Positions 29,801-38,414 of a stretch of DNA of 64,000 nucleotides are shown piece by piece. Both the position numbers and the translations under genes were made by a program. Each line of letters starts with the position of its first letter. Position 1 is the first letter of the stretch. The notes under the pieces were generated by a model. The model had not been told where the DNA came from. It was given only the letters and a program-made list of their open reading frames with translations, and ran no database searches. Source of the stretch: Candidatus Nanohaloarchaea archaeon (GTDB taxonomy: Archaea > Nanohalarchaeota > Nanosalinia > Nanosalinales > Nanosalinaceae); assembly GCA_014297435.1 (NCBI GenBank), contig JACOQA010000002.1, forward strand, positions 185,961 to 249,960, in the 5' to 3' direction.

Positions 29801-30112
29801 CCGATTTTCTGAGCCTTCAACTACCGTAACAGCTCTCACTTGCAAACTTCCTTCGGTCCCCTGTACATAATCGTTGCTTATGCTGCAGCCGTTGCTGCAT
29901 GAGAAAGTCATGGCGTCCGCGATCCATTCATCTTGTACATCACTCCATCTTTCTACACGTATACTGCTCGCGGAGTTGGATGTCGAAGCTGTAACTTTCT
30001 GTGACTCTCCGATTTTAAGATTGGTATCGGAGCTAGGTTGAATGTTTACTGCTGTTGAAAATGTTGTGAAAGCCGCCAATAGGATTATTATTGTAATTAA
30101 TTTGTTTCTCAT
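26858..30112 (-). CDS. Very large acidic secreted protein with PKD and repeated carboxypeptidase-regulatory/PEGA-like domains
   Basis: Signal peptide 'MRNKLITIIILLAAFTTFSTAV'; PKD 'VEADFDWSPNEPEAGEEVEFDASDSTGADSFIWDFDENG'; at least three repeats 'LTVxVxDEDxDPxEDAxVEVEN..ETDDxGExxFxLxxxxYxITVSxxxYE'. Confidence 0.75.
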   Translation of the reverse strand: MRNKLITIIILLAAFTTFSTAVNIQPSSDTNLKIGESQKVTASTSNSASSIRVERWSDVQDEWIADAMTFSCSNGCSISNDYVQGTEGSLQVRAVTVVEGSENREKITLEWTQDSEPDNQAPGNFDLQNPSEDEIVSTTPTFEFSAEDRDGDDLDYTIKVLDNDGDRIRTLDSDDYDELRNVDEGDNVDFTLPDWRSLSYDREYIWKVEASDGTATSNSERNYFFTEERVKCGLDDETVTVDLNEDFANQDEEVTAAVNIENAESEDEEGELIIEADGDEVASDEITVDGYSDDDYEVDFDTEDLDTGDVDINAKFDVDSGACEGESFTSDEVTLNVNGDGGTLEVTVTDSEEDPLEDATVEVDNQEKETDDDGEVSFSLEEGEYDIDVSKYDYQDNSRDDVEVNSGEPTEETIELVEEGEEEQAELTVNVVDEDGDALEDIDVEAENGETTSEETDENGEVLFQLKPSEYEVTASDPDYETASKTVDLDEGEEESIDLELSELEDGTDEEVEADFDWSPNEPEAGEEVEFDASDSTGADSFIWDFDENGIPDKYGEEVDYTFDEEGDYDVELEVVGSEGSDTETETIEVGETDDDSDEEEVDLTVSVEDEDNDPIEDAEVEVENGDDESDETDDEGEAYFSLEPDDYEITVSKDGYETETRDIELEEGEPETEDFTLEREDDDSDEEDGELRITEVSGPNYVCRGESFTTRVTVSNRDSYGKVVEIQGTGLDGEVVRDIHVSGDGYRTKNIRFTNVQGSGSENYRVQVSNGGFDSVTRTIDVRDCGLGNVGGGEASSMTVEVSPREVVAGKSFKVSGYVDGVRGRSQADIEVGFERVASTTTQPDGYYQVYVRSNQVGQQNVEVSTNGASQSTAVSILPVATVEAVYAPREVFEGETYEICGDVSSQIDPKVYLLRDGRVVDSKTQSGEVCFDVSASDPGEHEFEVRAVTGGKSGSASTTVEVLELGNEVESFPDQIASVESEEGLVKVDLYNTHREVKRYQLELEGLPDTWVSQSERQVLLDTGEKKTVFFYLTPREEGEGTAEITVSSDGSEVFKKDVRVWAGGSKQPRKKGLIDRLFGIF

Positions 30113-30125
30113 TTTTCTTCACCCT

Positions 30126-31124
30126 TTAGAAGTCCTCCGTGATGGTCACGATTTTATTGTTGCCGTCTTCAGAGTAGATTGTTACAGAGCCTCCGCTGTA
30201 GCCGAAGTCTACATCACTTGCTTCAAGGTCTGTTCGATCGTTAACATCAAGGTATGACTCAACTTCTCTTGCTGTCAGATCTCTGTCATCTGTTGCGGAG
30301 TTCAAGGCATCAAGGTCTTCGAAGTAGTTAGGATTTTCAGAGCCTATAGGTCCTTGGTCTGTTCTTGTACCGTTTAGTCCGGATCCTCCGGTTCCACCAT
30401 TCCTGTTGATACTCTGATCGCCTGATCCGCTCTCCTTGTAGACTGTCTTATCATCGTCAGGCCAGAAGATCGCGGCAAGACTTCCTCCGATAAATCCTGC
30501 GCCTATCAACGCTCCCCCTATTTTACATAGTGAGTCCCTCTTATCCGGATCGTCTACCTCAGGTTCTGTAGGTTTTTCGGGGTCGGAGCTGGTTGATCCA
30601 TATGGATTTATGACATCGTCTGGGTCCATGCCTTCTGTTCTCTTAGCCCTGTTCCTGTAGAATTCGGACATGTGTTCGCCGAGATTGTTTATCTCAGGAG
30701 AATTGTTCTTTACGTAGGTACTGAATGATCTTTCTGATACTGCTATGTCGTCAAACTGTTCAAGTGAATAGTTTCCTTCGAAGTAGTTCATAGGGTTTAG
30801 GATGTTGGCTGTTCTCTCTCCTCCTGGCACATTAATATCTACATCAAGATCCTCTATCTCGTTCTCTACCTTAGTTAAACGGTTCTGATAATTGTTTAGA
30901 CGTGTCTCAAAAGAATTAATATCTCCTTCTATAGATCCCAAATCATCCGACAGGTCTTCAAGCCAGTTAGTTACGGATTCGAATGCGTCGTCGTGATCAT
31001 CAACTCTATTTTCCAGATCTTCTAGCCGGCTATTAACCTGATCTAGTTCTTCATCTAGATCTTCTATAAACTGATCGTCTGCTCCTTTTCCTTCGATCCA
31101 GATGTCGTCTCCGTTGTTCGACAT
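30126..31124 (-). CDS. Coiled-coil protein with single TM helix and disordered tail
   Basis: Heptad-rich N-terminus; 'CKIGGALIGAGFIGGSLAAIFW' TM. Confidence 0.55.
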   Translation of the reverse strand: MSNNGDDIWIEGKGADDQFIEDLDEELDQVNSRLEDLENRVDDHDDAFESVTNWLEDLSDDLGSIEGDINSFETRLNNYQNRLTKVENEIEDLDVDINVPGGERTANILNPMNYFEGNYSLEQFDDIAVSERSFSTYVKNNSPEINNLGEHMSEFYRNRAKRTEGMDPDDVINPYGSTSSDPEKPTEPEVDDPDKRDSLCKIGGALIGAGFIGGSLAAIFWPDDDKTVYKESGSGDQSINRNGGTGGSGLNGTRTDQGPIGSENPNYFEDLDALNSATDDRDLTAREVESYLDVNDRTDLEASDVDFGYSGGSVTIYSEDGNNKIVTITEDF

Positions 31125-31195
31125 AATTTTAATTACCTCTTATCACTTATTTGTCACAAACACCTTATATATCTTTTGTTATTTAGTAGTGACAA

Positions 31196-32062
31196 CTAGT
31201 AGCCTTTATCATTCAGTAGTTCTCGGGCGTTGTTAAAAGAATCTTTACAACCTTTAGCAACCTCGTCCTCAGGCTTCATCCTCTCTTCATGGCTCTTGCT
31301 GAACTCTTCTACTCTGTTTTCAATAAAGTTCTCCATAAACGCGTATAATCCATCAGGAACTCCATCGCAGCTCCTGTCGTCAGGTATACTGGTGAAGTCG
31401 GGCGCCTCAGGCACTTCAGGCATATCAGGATCCACGACCACTTCGTCCGGCATTTCATTCTCTGTTACATGCTTCACAATCTTTCTGTTAAGCAGTTCGG
31501 CTCGTGCCCCTGTCGTCATCAAACCTGGGTCGTAGTCGAGTTCTTTTGCGTTGAAGCCCTCTGCGGATCTAGGTCCGTATATTATTATGTTGAGATGCTC
31601 CTTAACGCTCGAAATAGGGTGGTCTTCCACATTCTCTCTCTTTGCGCCCTCAAGTATTTCGTCAGAAAGGTCTTTAACAACTTCAGGTTTCTTTAGAACT
31701 TTACTTTTCACATCTAAATCTTCGTAGACTTTTGACCAGACTCCTTCGAAGTCAATATCTTCTACATTCCCTTGATAATCATCTGTTTCGGCTAGGTATC
31801 TTTCCTTTATAGAATCCCATTCTTCTTCTATGTCCGAATAAAGAGTCTCTATATCTTCGTCTAAGTCGTCTGCAACTTCGTCTTCTAATCCGTCCACCAT
31901 TTCGAGGTTTCTTTCAAGTGCCTCTGCTTGGTCTCTCACATATCTTATTCCTTCTACGTAAGCGGCTTCGTAGCTGTTAAAGAGGTCTCTCTGATCGGAG
32001 TCTAGCTCTTCCTTTTTTTCTTCGGCCTCTTCAAAGTTCATGTGGGGATTATCTACCGACAT
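31196..32062 (-). CDS. Acidic coiled-coil protein, unknown
   Basis: 288 aa, no TM, heptad-rich. Confidence 0.55.
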   Translation of the reverse strand: MSVDNPHMNFEEAEEKKEELDSDQRDLFNSYEAAYVEGIRYVRDQAEALERNLEMVDGLEDEVADDLDEDIETLYSDIEEEWDSIKERYLAETDDYQGNVEDIDFEGVWSKVYEDLDVKSKVLKKPEVVKDLSDEILEGAKRENVEDHPISSVKEHLNIIIYGPRSAEGFNAKELDYDPGLMTTGARAELLNRKIVKHVTENEMPDEVVVDPDMPEVPEAPDFTSIPDDRSCDGVPDGLYAFMENFIENRVEEFSKSHEERMKPEDEVAKGCKDSFNNARELLNDKGY

Positions 32063-32220
32063 ATTATTACTTTAGAGTTACAAAATTATTTATATCTGTC
32101 TCTGATATCTGGGTCGTGACAAGGGGTGTAACCATATATATTGTTGCGAAAGAATTGTGATGTTACTACGGAGTACAAATATAAAGATTTGCTGGTAGTA
32201 TAATTATGTGGTGACACAAA

Positions 32221-33438
32221 ATGGTAGGATCTAACACTAACGTAGGAGAAGATGACGACAGGATCTCGGCAGACGGCGGAGAACCTGACGAAGATCAAAA
32301 TCAGGACATGAACAGAGCAGGGAGAGCTAACAGCCTAACAGGTTTAGTAGATGAAACACTAGAGTCCCAAGAAGAGAGAGAAGAGACCGCACAACAAGCT
32401 ATGAATAATTGGGAAGGAAATGCGGCAGAAGAAACAAATGATGTCGTGGAGGAATACCAAGAACTCAGAGATGATGCAGGAGAAGCCACAGAATGGGAGT
32501 TCTCACAATCAACTGAGGCGGCAGAATTTGAAGATGATCTTGAGTATCATGGTGAGCTAGGCATAAGAGATTATGCTGAGACTCAGTCTGGTAAGATTGA
32601 AGGACTTACAGGAACGATAAGAAGATTCTCTGGCATGATAGCTGACAAACAAGATGAAGTACAGAGTAAGGAAGCCGACCTTGAAGGTCTTGAAGATGAA
32701 AGAGAAGAAGCTTACCAAGAAGTTGATAAAGAAGTAAACAACATGGACGATGAAGATTTCGGACAAATGACTGCAAGCGAGTTTAGAGACTCGAAGAGAG
32801 ACAGCGTGGACAGCGAATATGACAGAAAGGAGTCGGAAATTGAAGATGACATAGAATCTCTAAGAGAGAGCATTACAGATCTAAATGAAACACTTGCTCC
32901 GGCGACATCTGAGAGAGCAGACCGAAGAGAAGAAGCTCAAGCTGTCTACAATCAGTTCGCTGAAGAAGCAGAGGAAGTTGTTTCTGACAACTTCGGTAAG
33001 CTAAGAGAAAGCCTCGGAGTTCTAAGAGAACTTGAGGTTCAACAGACTAGACACGAGCAAAAATCTGTTGATAACGGTCTTGTAGATCAGAGACAGAGCG
33101 ATCAGGCAGACGCAAGAACCGAAGCGGCACTTGCATACGTTTCAGAGGCTCTAGATGAGATTGACCAGCTTGAAGATGCAGTTCAAGATCATTACAGGGT
33201 CGCTGAAGGTTTCTCAGAACTTACAGATGTAGAGACAAGAGAGCTAAAGGGAATCTACGGCGATCTTGTGGACGATGAAGCAGTAGACGGCGAAGTCGGC
33301 GAAGATCAGTTCGGTACTGAACTGCTTAGACAGAGAGTTTACGAGGCTGCCGAATCAATCACTGCTGACGGCTATGATTCCATCAGAGAACTTAGAGATA
33401 TCGCTGATGACATAGCTGGCGGTTACGAAGAGGAGTAA
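32221..33438 (+). CDS. Acidic coiled-coil protein, unknown
   Basis: 405 aa; helical E/D/R-rich throughout; preceded by GGTGAC. Confidence 0.58.
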   Translation: MVGSNTNVGEDDDRISADGGEPDEDQNQDMNRAGRANSLTGLVDETLESQEEREETAQQAMNNWEGNAAEETNDVVEEYQELRDDAGEATEWEFSQSTEAAEFEDDLEYHGELGIRDYAETQSGKIEGLTGTIRRFSGMIADKQDEVQSKEADLEGLEDEREEAYQEVDKEVNNMDDEDFGQMTASEFRDSKRDSVDSEYDRKESEIEDDIESLRESITDLNETLAPATSERADRREEAQAVYNQFAEEAEEVVSDNFGKLRESLGVLRELEVQQTRHEQKSVDNGLVDQRQSDQADARTEAALAYVSEALDEIDQLEDAVQDHYRVAEGFSELTDVETRELKGIYGDLVDDEAVDGEVGEDQFGTELLRQRVYEAAESITADGYDSIRELRDIADDIAGGYEEE

Positions 33439-33445
33439 TCTCCTC

Positions 33446-34462
33446 TCATTTCTTCTTTAATTCTACACATACACGTTTCTCGGAAGGACTTCTCTCGCCA
33501 CACTCAACAACATTTACGATAGAAAGATCATCTGAAACATTCCTGATCTCTTTCTCGATTGGTTTAAGATCATCGTTCTCAACAAAACGATAGTAATGAA
33601 TCATACCATCTTTCTTCAGATGATCGTAAGCAAGTTGAAGAAAATCATTTGCTGAACCGGGTAGTGGCATCACGATACGGTCAAACATTCCAAGCTCCGG
33701 AACTTTATCGTTGACATCGCCTTCAATACCTTCAGCAGTGTCTTCAAGATCGTTAAGCTCGATGTTTTGTTTCATGTAATCGGCAGCTATCGGGTTCTTT
33801 TCGACTCCGACAACTTTTTCGGCGCCCAGTTTCCCGGCAAGAACAGCGAAAGGTCCTACACCAGCAAACATGACAAGAAATTTTTCTTCCTCCTCTATCT
33901 GGTCGCAGACACGTTTCCTTTCTGTTCCGAAACGTTCCGAGAAATAAACCTTGGTTGGATCCACTTTGTAACGAAGTCCGAACTCCTTATGAATTGTCTC
34001 TGTCTCTTCACCGTAAAGTTTTTCGTAGTCGCCTACGCGGAACTCCCCCTTTAAACCACCTTCCTGCTTCAAAATTATAGTTTTAACCTGCGGGTTGTAG
34101 TGTAAAATTCCTTCAACTGCATCTTCCCTCGATACTTTCGATAGTTCGTTGATAACAGCAACTTCGCCTATTAGTTCGTAAGAGGGAAGGTCATAATCTT
34201 CATCTTTTTCCTCATGGATTATCGAAACATCGTTCTCCAACTTTTCCTGAACTTCGGAAAACTCTTCATCGATGAAAACATTATCAGATGCATCAACGCT
34301 TTCCATTATTTCTTCCACAGAGTATTTTTCAGATGAGAATGGTTTCAAAGTAAGTTCGATCTCATCATTTTTGGCAGTGATCGAAACTCCTTTTTCTTCA
34401 AGTTCGAAGCCTTGCCTCTCGAATAGTTCTTTTACTTTTTCTCTTAGCTTTTCCTGTTCCAT
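33446..34462 (-). CDS. trm5: tRNA (guanine(37)-N1)-methyltransferase Trm5-like (start corrected)
   Basis: 'YSERFGTERKRVCDQIEEEEKFLVMFAGVGPFAVLAGKLGAEKVVGVEKNPIAADYMKQNIELNDL', 'IVMPLPGSA'. Met at 34462 is the likely start; the track's extra 82 aa are antisense to dphB. Confidence 0.87.
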   Translation of the reverse strand: MEQEKLREKVKELFERQGFELEEKGVSITAKNDEIELTLKPFSSEKYSVEEIMESVDASDNVFIDEEFSEVQEKLENDVSIIHEEKDEDYDLPSYELIGEVAVINELSKVSREDAVEGILHYNPQVKTIILKQEGGLKGEFRVGDYEKLYGEETETIHKEFGLRYKVDPTKVYFSERFGTERKRVCDQIEEEEKFLVMFAGVGPFAVLAGKLGAEKVVGVEKNPIAADYMKQNIELNDLEDTAEGIEGDVNDKVPELGMFDRIVMPLPGSANDFLQLAYDHLKKDGMIHYYRFVENDDLKPIEKEIRNVSDDLSIVNVVECGERSPSEKRVCVELKKK

Positions 34463-34497
34463 GAGATAAAAAGGTTTCCTGAGAGTTTTATACCGTA

Positions 34498-35202
34498 ATG
34501 CTATATATTGTAGGACTTGGTCTCGATGATGGAGAAGTAACGCAGAAAGGCTTAGAAGCGCTTGAAAATGCGGAAAAAGTGTTCGCTGAGTTCTACACAA
34601 ATACCGAAACAATTGATCTTGCAGAACTTGAGGAAGAGGCTGGAAAAAATATTGAGAAGCTTTCGCGCGAGGAAGTTGAACGTGAAGACAAGATAATAGG
34701 ATCAGCAAAAGAAACAGATACGGCGTTCCTTGTCTCCGGTAATGCGTTAACTGCGACCACTCACTACGATATCAAACATAGAGCTGAAGAGAAAGGTATC
34801 GATGTTGAGGTTGTTCATGCACCATCAATCTTCACTTCTATTGCGGAAACCGGTCTGAATGTTTACAAGTTCGGCAGAACGGTTACTTTGCCGAAAAAAG
34901 GCGAACCTTCTTCGATCGTAAAGCATATTGAGAAGAATGATTCGATCGATCTTCATACTCTAGTTTTGCTTGATATTGACTATGATGCTTCGGAGGCTGC
35001 CGAAAAACTGGTTTCGATGGAAGAAAGCCTGGGTTCTAGAAAAGTTGTTGTTCTTGAAAGAGCCAATCTCGAAGACCAGAATATCTCGGTTATGAAGTTA
35101 GAGGGGGCAGCTGAGGCCGAGTTTGGTGGCACACCTCATTCAATTATCTTTGTAGGTGAGACCTCTCACAAGGAAGAAGAGTTTCTTTCAGCACACAGTT
35201 AA
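34498..35202 (+). CDS. dphB: Diphthine synthase (diphthamide biosynthesis methyltransferase)
   Basis: 'MLYIVGLGLDDGEVTQKGLEALENAEKVFAEFYTN', 'VSGNALTATTHYDI', 'HAPSIFTSIAETGLNVYKFG'. Confidence 0.92.
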   Translation: MLYIVGLGLDDGEVTQKGLEALENAEKVFAEFYTNTETIDLAELEEEAGKNIEKLSREEVEREDKIIGSAKETDTAFLVSGNALTATTHYDIKHRAEEKGIDVEVVHAPSIFTSIAETGLNVYKFGRTVTLPKKGEPSSIVKHIEKNDSIDLHTLVLLDIDYDASEAAEKLVSMEESLGSRKVVVLERANLEDQNISVMKLEGAAEAEFGGTPHSIIFVGETSHKEEEFLSAHS

Positions 35203-35226
35203 ATTTACAGCTTGTTAATCAGTTGT

Positions 35227-35679
35227 ATGTCGACAGCAAGCAAGAATAATTCCAGTTCTAATCTAGATAGATCTGTTGAAGCCACAGAAGCGGAGATCGA
35301 GACGGTTGAAGAGATGAGGGAAACACTTTCAGAGATGGAAAAGGAATCGGAAAGATTTCGCTCTGATATAATGGAGATACTCAAATACGTGGTGGAGGCA
35401 GAAAGAGAGCTGAAAGATGTAAAATCGAAGGAGGCTGCTGCTAAAAGGACAGGAAACCCGCGCCAGCTTGCACAAGCTGTGAGAGAAGAACATAGAACAA
35501 TAGAAGAACTAAGTCATGTGAAAGAAGGCATGTCGGATCTGGCAGAGAAAATAAAGATACAGAGAGGTCTTCTAGAAGAGGCTCTAGACCTTGATGCTGA
35601 AGCAGTTGAGGAAGGAGAGCTCGCACATGAAATAGATGAGGAAGAGCTGGAAGAAATAAGAGAATCTCTTGAAACATAG
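35227..35679 (+). CDS. Coiled-coil protein, unknown
   Basis: ATG at 35227; heptad-rich. Confidence 0.5.
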   Translation: MSTASKNNSSSNLDRSVEATEAEIETVEEMRETLSEMEKESERFRSDIMEILKYVVEAERELKDVKSKEAAAKRTGNPRQLAQAVREEHRTIEELSHVKEGMSDLAEKIKIQRGLLEEALDLDAEAVEEGELAHEIDEEELEEIRESLET

Positions 35680-35692
35680 AAAGTGTTTAGAA

Positions 35693-35923
35693 ATGGATGA
35701 AACACAGGAAAGACTTGAAAATGAGACGAAGAAATGGCTGGAAAAACTTGAGAAACGGGTAGAGAAAAGAGATGAAACCGTTGAGCAGATGGAAAATGTT
35801 CTTGCGTACAAGGACGATACCTACCATTTTCTTAAGGAAGATGATTATGTAAGGGCGTGGGAGTCGGTTATCTATGCCTGGGGAATCCTTGAGACCTTGG
35901 AGAGGCTGGGAAAGTTTGAATAG
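35693..35923 (+). CDS. DUF357-family small protein
   Basis: 'YKDDTYHFLKEDDYVRAWESVIYAWGILETLERLG'. ATG at 35693 preferred. Confidence 0.7.
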   Translation: MDETQERLENETKKWLEKLEKRVEKRDETVEQMENVLAYKDDTYHFLKEDDYVRAWESVIYAWGILETLERLGKFE

Positions 35924-35954
35924 TTAAAAACGAGCTTCTTCCAATCAAACTATT

Positions 35955-36230
35955 ATGAGGGACCCTTGGAAATACATCGCCTTTCCGATCGCCGCAGTCT
36001 CAGGCTACTTCGTATCGATCGCGGCAACCCAACAGGTTAAGGCATACCTAGGTCTCTCAGATTTTCTAACAAGAGTAATTGTTTTAGCCGCTGTCGGACT
36101 TATAGCGGGTTTTATGGTTGATGAGGTTATACCTGCCTACATAGAGAAAGTTAAAGGTTCTCAAGGCGGTGTCAGAGGAGATGACTTCGGTGGCGGCGGA
36201 GGTGGAGACGATTTCGACTTCGACAACTAA
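35955..36230 (+). CDS. Small membrane protein with Gly/Asp-rich tail
   Basis: TM segments, tail 'GGVRGDDFGGGGGGDDFDFDN'. Confidence 0.55.
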   Translation: MRDPWKYIAFPIAAVSGYFVSIAATQQVKAYLGLSDFLTRVIVLAAVGLIAGFMVDEVIPAYIEKVKGSQGGVRGDDFGGGGGGDDFDFDN

Positions 36231-36678
36231 ACTACTGGTAGGTCTCGCCGGCATCTTGATGTTATCGGGCGCTGTCTCAGGATATTATTACGGCGATGGA
36301 TCAGGAAGTTCGCTTTCCACTGGTAATGCCGAATTTTCGATTCCACAGTATAATTCTCAGGGCGAAATCCTGACTAAGTTAGTGGCTCCGTTCCTACTAG
36401 TATTCATAATATTCTATCTAGGTCTTTTCAAAGCGCTCTGGTTTGCATATGCTGACGATGATGGACCTTTCCTAACAAAGAATAAGAAGGAGGAGAAGAA
36501 GCAGGTCAGGAAGTACGCCACAATAATATCGATCCTTATTTCGGCGATGATTATTCCTTCGCCGCTTTTCCATGCGTTGAATGATTTCACGGCGATAGTT
36601 TTCGGAGGTCTTACCTACATACTTCTGGGTGCTTTGGGCTTCGCATTTTTACTGGTTCTCTGGAGCATCTTCTCCTGA
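36211..36678 (+). CDS. Membrane protein; probable ATT start
   Basis: ORF track begins at 36169; ATT at 36211 behind GGAGGTGG gives 'MSTSTTKLLVGLAGILMLSGAVSGYYYG', a coherent signal/TM N-terminus. Confidence 0.6.
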   Translation: MSTSTTKLLVGLAGILMLSGAVSGYYYGDGSGSSLSTGNAEFSIPQYNSQGEILTKLVAPFLLVFIIFYLGLFKALWFAYADDDGPFLTKNKKEEKKQVRKYATIISILISAMIIPSPLFHALNDFTAIVFGGLTYILLGALGFAFLLVLWSIFS

Positions 36679-36690
36679 TTAAGCCCAGAT

Positions 36691-36701
36691 AATTTATAAA
36701 T
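36691..36701 (+). promoter_or_regulatory. Putative TATA box for 36723..38210 (leaderless)
   Basis: 'aatttataaat' about 25-30 nt upstream of ATG 36723. Confidence 0.5.
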
Positions 36702-36722
36702 TAGGTGCGAATTAACTACTGT

Positions 36723-38210
36723 ATGAATAACAAAATAAAGGCGATTCTAGCCTCCTTCTTTGTCCAGATCTCAACAGTTGCAGCTCAAAATGATCCTATC
36801 GGAGTAGCGAGTGGGAGCGGAGATTTCCAAGGACTCATACCATTAATGTCTGATATTTTTGGATTGCAAATAGGTGGATGGCAGGACGTAGCAGTATTCG
36901 GAGCAACCATAGGTGTTTTCTGGTTATCATTCTATATTGTTATCGAGACAGCCTTGAGAAGGATGGGCAATGACTACCTGCTTAAGGCATCTGGATTAGA
37001 CGAAAGTTACAACTCTGATGGCGGTATGAGTAGCAGGGTCGCGCTATTCTCGCTTTTACTGGTAGTTTCTGCCTTCGGAGCAAACGGAGTATTCGGAATA
37101 ATCGAGGGTCTTCAGGGCGTTATTCTATTTGCTATGGGTTTCGGACTACTCGGAGCCATTCTCTGGGCTATCGGCGGAGGACTTATCTTCTCCGGAATGG
37201 GTGCAAAGGTCGCCGGCGAAGGAACCAAAGAATGGGGGGAAGCGGCCTCTGGAACCAAACAGTATCTCGAGGATGCGGTTGAAAACATGAACGCTGGTGG
37301 AGGTAACCAGGAGGAACATCTCGAGAAAGCTATTCAGGACATCAAAAATGCTGAAACAGACGTAGAAGAAATGCTCGAGATAGATATTCAGAGGATTGAA
37401 GATATTGCAGAGGAAATAAAGGAAGAGATAAGGTTTGAGGAAGATGAGATTGAAGATGAGAGAGAGATTCAACAGGTAATTAAAGACATTAGAAAGAAAA
37501 TTGACAATGCAGAACGTGTTAATCCTGACCAAAGAAGGGGGAGACCAGAACAAATTTATAAGTCTATTTTAGGCTTCAACGATCAAAATGGCACAAGTTT
37601 GGAGAAAGACTTGCAGGTATTGCACAGCCTGCTTAAAAATATAGATGGCGATCAAGAAGGAGAGATTTCTGAGATAGAGGACGAGGTTCAGGCGATTGAG
37701 GAAACAGTAGAGGAGTTAGAAAAAGACTTCCAAGCAGTAAGAAAACTTGGAGAGATAATACGGGACAGCGAAGCCCACTGGGAGAATATAAGAGAAAGAA
37801 TGGGCTCGGATGAAGAATTAGCCTTAGAAGAGTCACAAATTGAGAAATTGGAGGGAATCATGCAAGGTCTTGGCGATCTAGAGTCTCAGGCAATAGCAGA
37901 GCTAGAACAGCTAGAAAATCTTCTTGAAAAGCAGATTACTCTCGGAGAGGAAGAAATCAAGATGCTTAGTGAAGAAATAAGTGAGTCTAAGGGATTAGAG
38001 GCAAAAATGGAAGATCTTGAGAATACAATGGTCAAAAAACTTGACGGCGACGCCGATGTCTTGAAAGAACTAGGTAGAGCTATGAGGCTAGTCGAAGAAG
38101 ACATAATGCCTGAACTTCAAAGAATTGACAACTTAGATGAGAAAGAGGTCAAAAACGAGTCTAAAGCTCTTGAAAGAGTGAGGGAGGCAATAAGTACACT
38201 ATCCCAATGA
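36723..38210 (+). CDS. Membrane protein with N-terminal TM module and long C-terminal coiled coil
   Basis: ATG 36723 (MNNKIKAILASF..); several TM helices, then ~300 aa heptad-rich. Confidence 0.6.
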   Translation: MNNKIKAILASFFVQISTVAAQNDPIGVASGSGDFQGLIPLMSDIFGLQIGGWQDVAVFGATIGVFWLSFYIVIETALRRMGNDYLLKASGLDESYNSDGGMSSRVALFSLLLVVSAFGANGVFGIIEGLQGVILFAMGFGLLGAILWAIGGGLIFSGMGAKVAGEGTKEWGEAASGTKQYLEDAVENMNAGGGNQEEHLEKAIQDIKNAETDVEEMLEIDIQRIEDIAEEIKEEIRFEEDEIEDEREIQQVIKDIRKKIDNAERVNPDQRRGRPEQIYKSILGFNDQNGTSLEKDLQVLHSLLKNIDGDQEGEISEIEDEVQAIEETVEELEKDFQAVRKLGEIIRDSEAHWENIRERMGSDEELALEESQIEKLEGIMQGLGDLESQAIAELEQLENLLEKQITLGEEEIKMLSEEISESKGLEAKMEDLENTMVKKLDGDADVLKELGRAMRLVEEDIMPELQRIDNLDEKEVKNESKALERVREAISTLSQ

Positions 38211-38269
38211 ATATTTCAGTATATATTTAAACAAATGAAGAAAATGGGCTAGTAAGAGGTAATCAAAAC

Positions 38270-38413
38270 ATGGCATGCAGTGGAACGATTATACAGTGCG
38301 TCTCGAACAACCCGACAGTTGTGGCGGTTGGAGCGGTCGCAGGATTTGTACTAGCAAAAGCGATGAACATGCGTAAAAGAAACCGCGGAATGGGAGGCAT
38401 GGGAGGTTTCTAG
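38270..38413 (+). CDS. 47-aa single-TM protein with Gly/Met-rich tail (not in ORF track)
   Basis: MACSGTIIQCVSNNPTVVAVGAVAGFVLAKAMNMRKRNRGMGGMGGF*; SD aggtaat; in line with downstream genes. Confidence 0.6.
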   Translation: MACSGTIIQCVSNNPTVVAVGAVAGFVLAKAMNMRKRNRGMGGMGGF

Positions 38414-38414
38414 G

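Noticed and set aside
34463-34708. N-terminal 82-aa extension of the Trm5 ORF in the track
   Set aside because: Runs antisense through dphB; the Met at 34462 gives a normal Trm5 start.
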